From assembly GCA_016866375.1 (NCBI GenBank), contig VGMK01000100.1, positions 1-7,448 on the forward strand: a stretch of DNA of 7,448 bases. The letters run 5' to 3'. A program made the position numbers and the translations under genes. The DNA comes from Bacteroidota bacterium (GTDB lineage Bacteria > Bacteroidota > Bacteroidia > Flavobacteriales_D > Crocinitomicaceae). The number at the start of each line of letters is the position of its first letter. Position 1 is the first letter of the stretch. Below the pieces are notes generated by a model. That model saw nothing but the letters and a program-made list of their open reading frames with translations, was not told where the DNA came from and searched no databases. Positions 6,434-7,448 of the stretch are shown here, piece after piece.

Positions 6434-7448
6434 TTGATCAATATTTCAAAAAAACTTTCTGATTTGCGTCAAAAAAAATGGCGAGTTCCGGGACTTATCC
6501 TAATTTCTTTCGTTGCACTTCTCATCTTTTGGATTTTAGTTTTTGATTTACAACGCATTGTTTTCATCCTCTTGAATCCCGACGTTTTTGATAAATTTCC
6601 AGAACTTTTAGGCGTATTTATTTATTCTTTTCGATTGGATCTAGCAACGGCTGCATTTTTAACTGTCATCCCAATATTAATTTTTTCTGCACTTTGCATA
6701 TTTCCATCATCCTATATTAAATGGATTTTCTACAGTATCGTCTGTATAGAGTTGGTTATCTCGTGTTCCATTCATGCTGGAGAAATTATTGCCTACATTG
6801 AGTGGAAACACAAACTAACTTCAAAAGTGTTTTTACACTTATTTAACGGGAATGAAGTTGTTCGAACGGTCGATAATTTATCCACTTTCTGGTTTTTACT
6901 GGTGTTATTATCGGAATTTGCAGTTGGGTTTATCTTTTTTAGGTATTTGTTTATCAAACGGATTCTGGTGATGGAATTTCTCAAAAAAAAATGGGATTCA
7001 CTCTTTACTATTTTTATGAGTATTTTTTTATTGGGATTATCATTCTTATTTGCAAGAGGTGGCTGGCAACAGATACCCATTAACATTGATTCAGCGTATT
7101 ACAGTGAGGACTTTAAGTTAAATGATATTAGTATTAATTCTACTTATTTCTTTGCAAACAGCTACCTGCTCTACTTAAATTCCGATTTGGAGGATTTAGT
7201 ACCAAACATTGATCCTCAAGAAGCTGACTCAATAAGTAAAAACTTATACCAAAAAAATCACCTTGACTCAACAAACATTTTGCTAAACTCGAAACCTAAT
7301 ATTGTTTTAATCATTTTGGAGGGATGGAGTGCAAATGCAATTGGTTGCATGAGCGATACAAAAGGGGCAACACCAAATTTTGACCGTTTGGTAAAAGATG
7401 GTCTTCTTTTTTCAAATATTTATGCCACAAATACAACATCAGAGATTG
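6434..7448 (+). CDS. LtaS-like membrane sulfatase / alkaline phosphatase superfamily protein (3' end cut by window)
   Basis: An open frame of 338 codons runs off the right edge. It starts with about five hydrophobic helices (roughly residues 19-38, 70-90, 96-112, 152-170 and 190-207), then a periplasmic linker containing RGGWQQIPIN and AYYSEDFKLND. The catalytic domain then begins: NIVLIILEGWSANAIG with probable metal ligand Glu296, ATPNFDRLVKDGLLFSNIYA, and TNTTSE, where Thr335 (or Ser336) sits at the nucleophile position. This is the layout of LtaS-like proteins, which cleave or transfer phosphoglycerol-type groups at the outer face of the inner membrane. Bacteroidota are not known to make lipoteichoic acid, so a modified lipid, glycan or sulfate ester substrate is more likely. 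The remaining metal ligands lie outside the window. No in-frame ATG occurs before 6971; TTG 6434, directly after the preceding TAA and in its frame, or TTG 6464, must be the start. Family confidence is high; the start is uncertain. Confidence 0.85.
   Translation, partial: MINISKKLSDLRQKKWRVPGLILISFVALLIFWILVFDLQRIVFILLNPDVFDKFPELLGVFIYSFRLDLATAAFLTVIPILIFSALCIFPSSYIKWIFYSIVCIELVISCSIHAGEIIAYIEWKHKLTSKVFLHLFNGNEVVRTVDNLSTFWFLLVLLSEFAVGFIFFRYLFIKRILVMEFLKKKWDSLFTIFMSIFLLGLSFLFARGGWQQIPINIDSAYYSEDFKLNDISINSTYFFANSYLLYLNSDLEDLVPNIDPQEADSISKNLYQKNHLDSTNILLNSKPNIVLIILEGWSANAIGCMSDTKGATPNFDRLVKDGLLFSNIYATNTTSEI

Noticed and set aside
6478..6480. ATG at 6478 as a start for the LtaS-like gene
   Set aside because: It is in another frame, which closes at a TGA after 22 codons.
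6793..7086. Minus-strand ORF of 97 codons opposite the LtaS-like gene
   Set aside because: The plus frame encodes membrane helices and family motifs throughout; the antisense ORF is Lys/Asn-rich with no fold signature.

Overview
The window looks like a stretch of a Bacteroidota chromosome, probably of Flavobacteriales type. The DNA is AT-rich, all genes lie on the plus strand, and spacers are very short. There is a PorP/SprF-family protein, which is essentially confined to the type IX secretion (T9SS) phylum, next to a TPR / PD40-propeller / OmpA protein of a kind typical of that phylum. The ribosome binding sites show no clear Shine-Dalgarno sequence, which also fits. The placement below phylum level is inference.

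Left half (1-3179), a redox cluster. A thioredoxin-fold protein with a CPHC motif is cut by the left edge (1-318). After a short spacer holding a 17-codon ORF (319-372) come two tandem, diverged PaaE-type reductases (381-1439 and 1448-2497), each with FAD, NAD(P) and plant-type 2Fe-2S domains. A short-chain dehydrogenase (2490-3179) overlaps the second reductase by 8 bases. The spacing suggests one transcript. PaaE normally feeds electrons to the PaaABC(D) di-iron oxygenase of phenylacetyl-CoA, but no oxygenase subunit is visible here, so the electron acceptors of the two reductases are open.

Right half (3222-7448), a cell-envelope cluster. A PorP/SprF-family outer-membrane protein (3222-4217) overlaps by 19 bases a secreted 744-residue protein (4199-6433) with TPRs, a PD40 propeller, an OmpA-like domain and a C-terminal DUF1573-like Ig domain. 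Its stop codon directly abuts, in the same frame, an inner-membrane LtaS-like sulfatase/phosphotransferase gene that runs off the right edge (6434-7448). Overlap and abutment suggest translational coupling of an outer-membrane, a periplasmic and an inner-membrane protein.

No RNA gene, mobile element, CRISPR array, long repeat or convincing intrinsic terminator was seen. The longest gap is about 60 bases. The families are recognisable; the less usual points are the diverged reductase pair, the altered OmpA ligand site and the in-frame stop/TTG junction.
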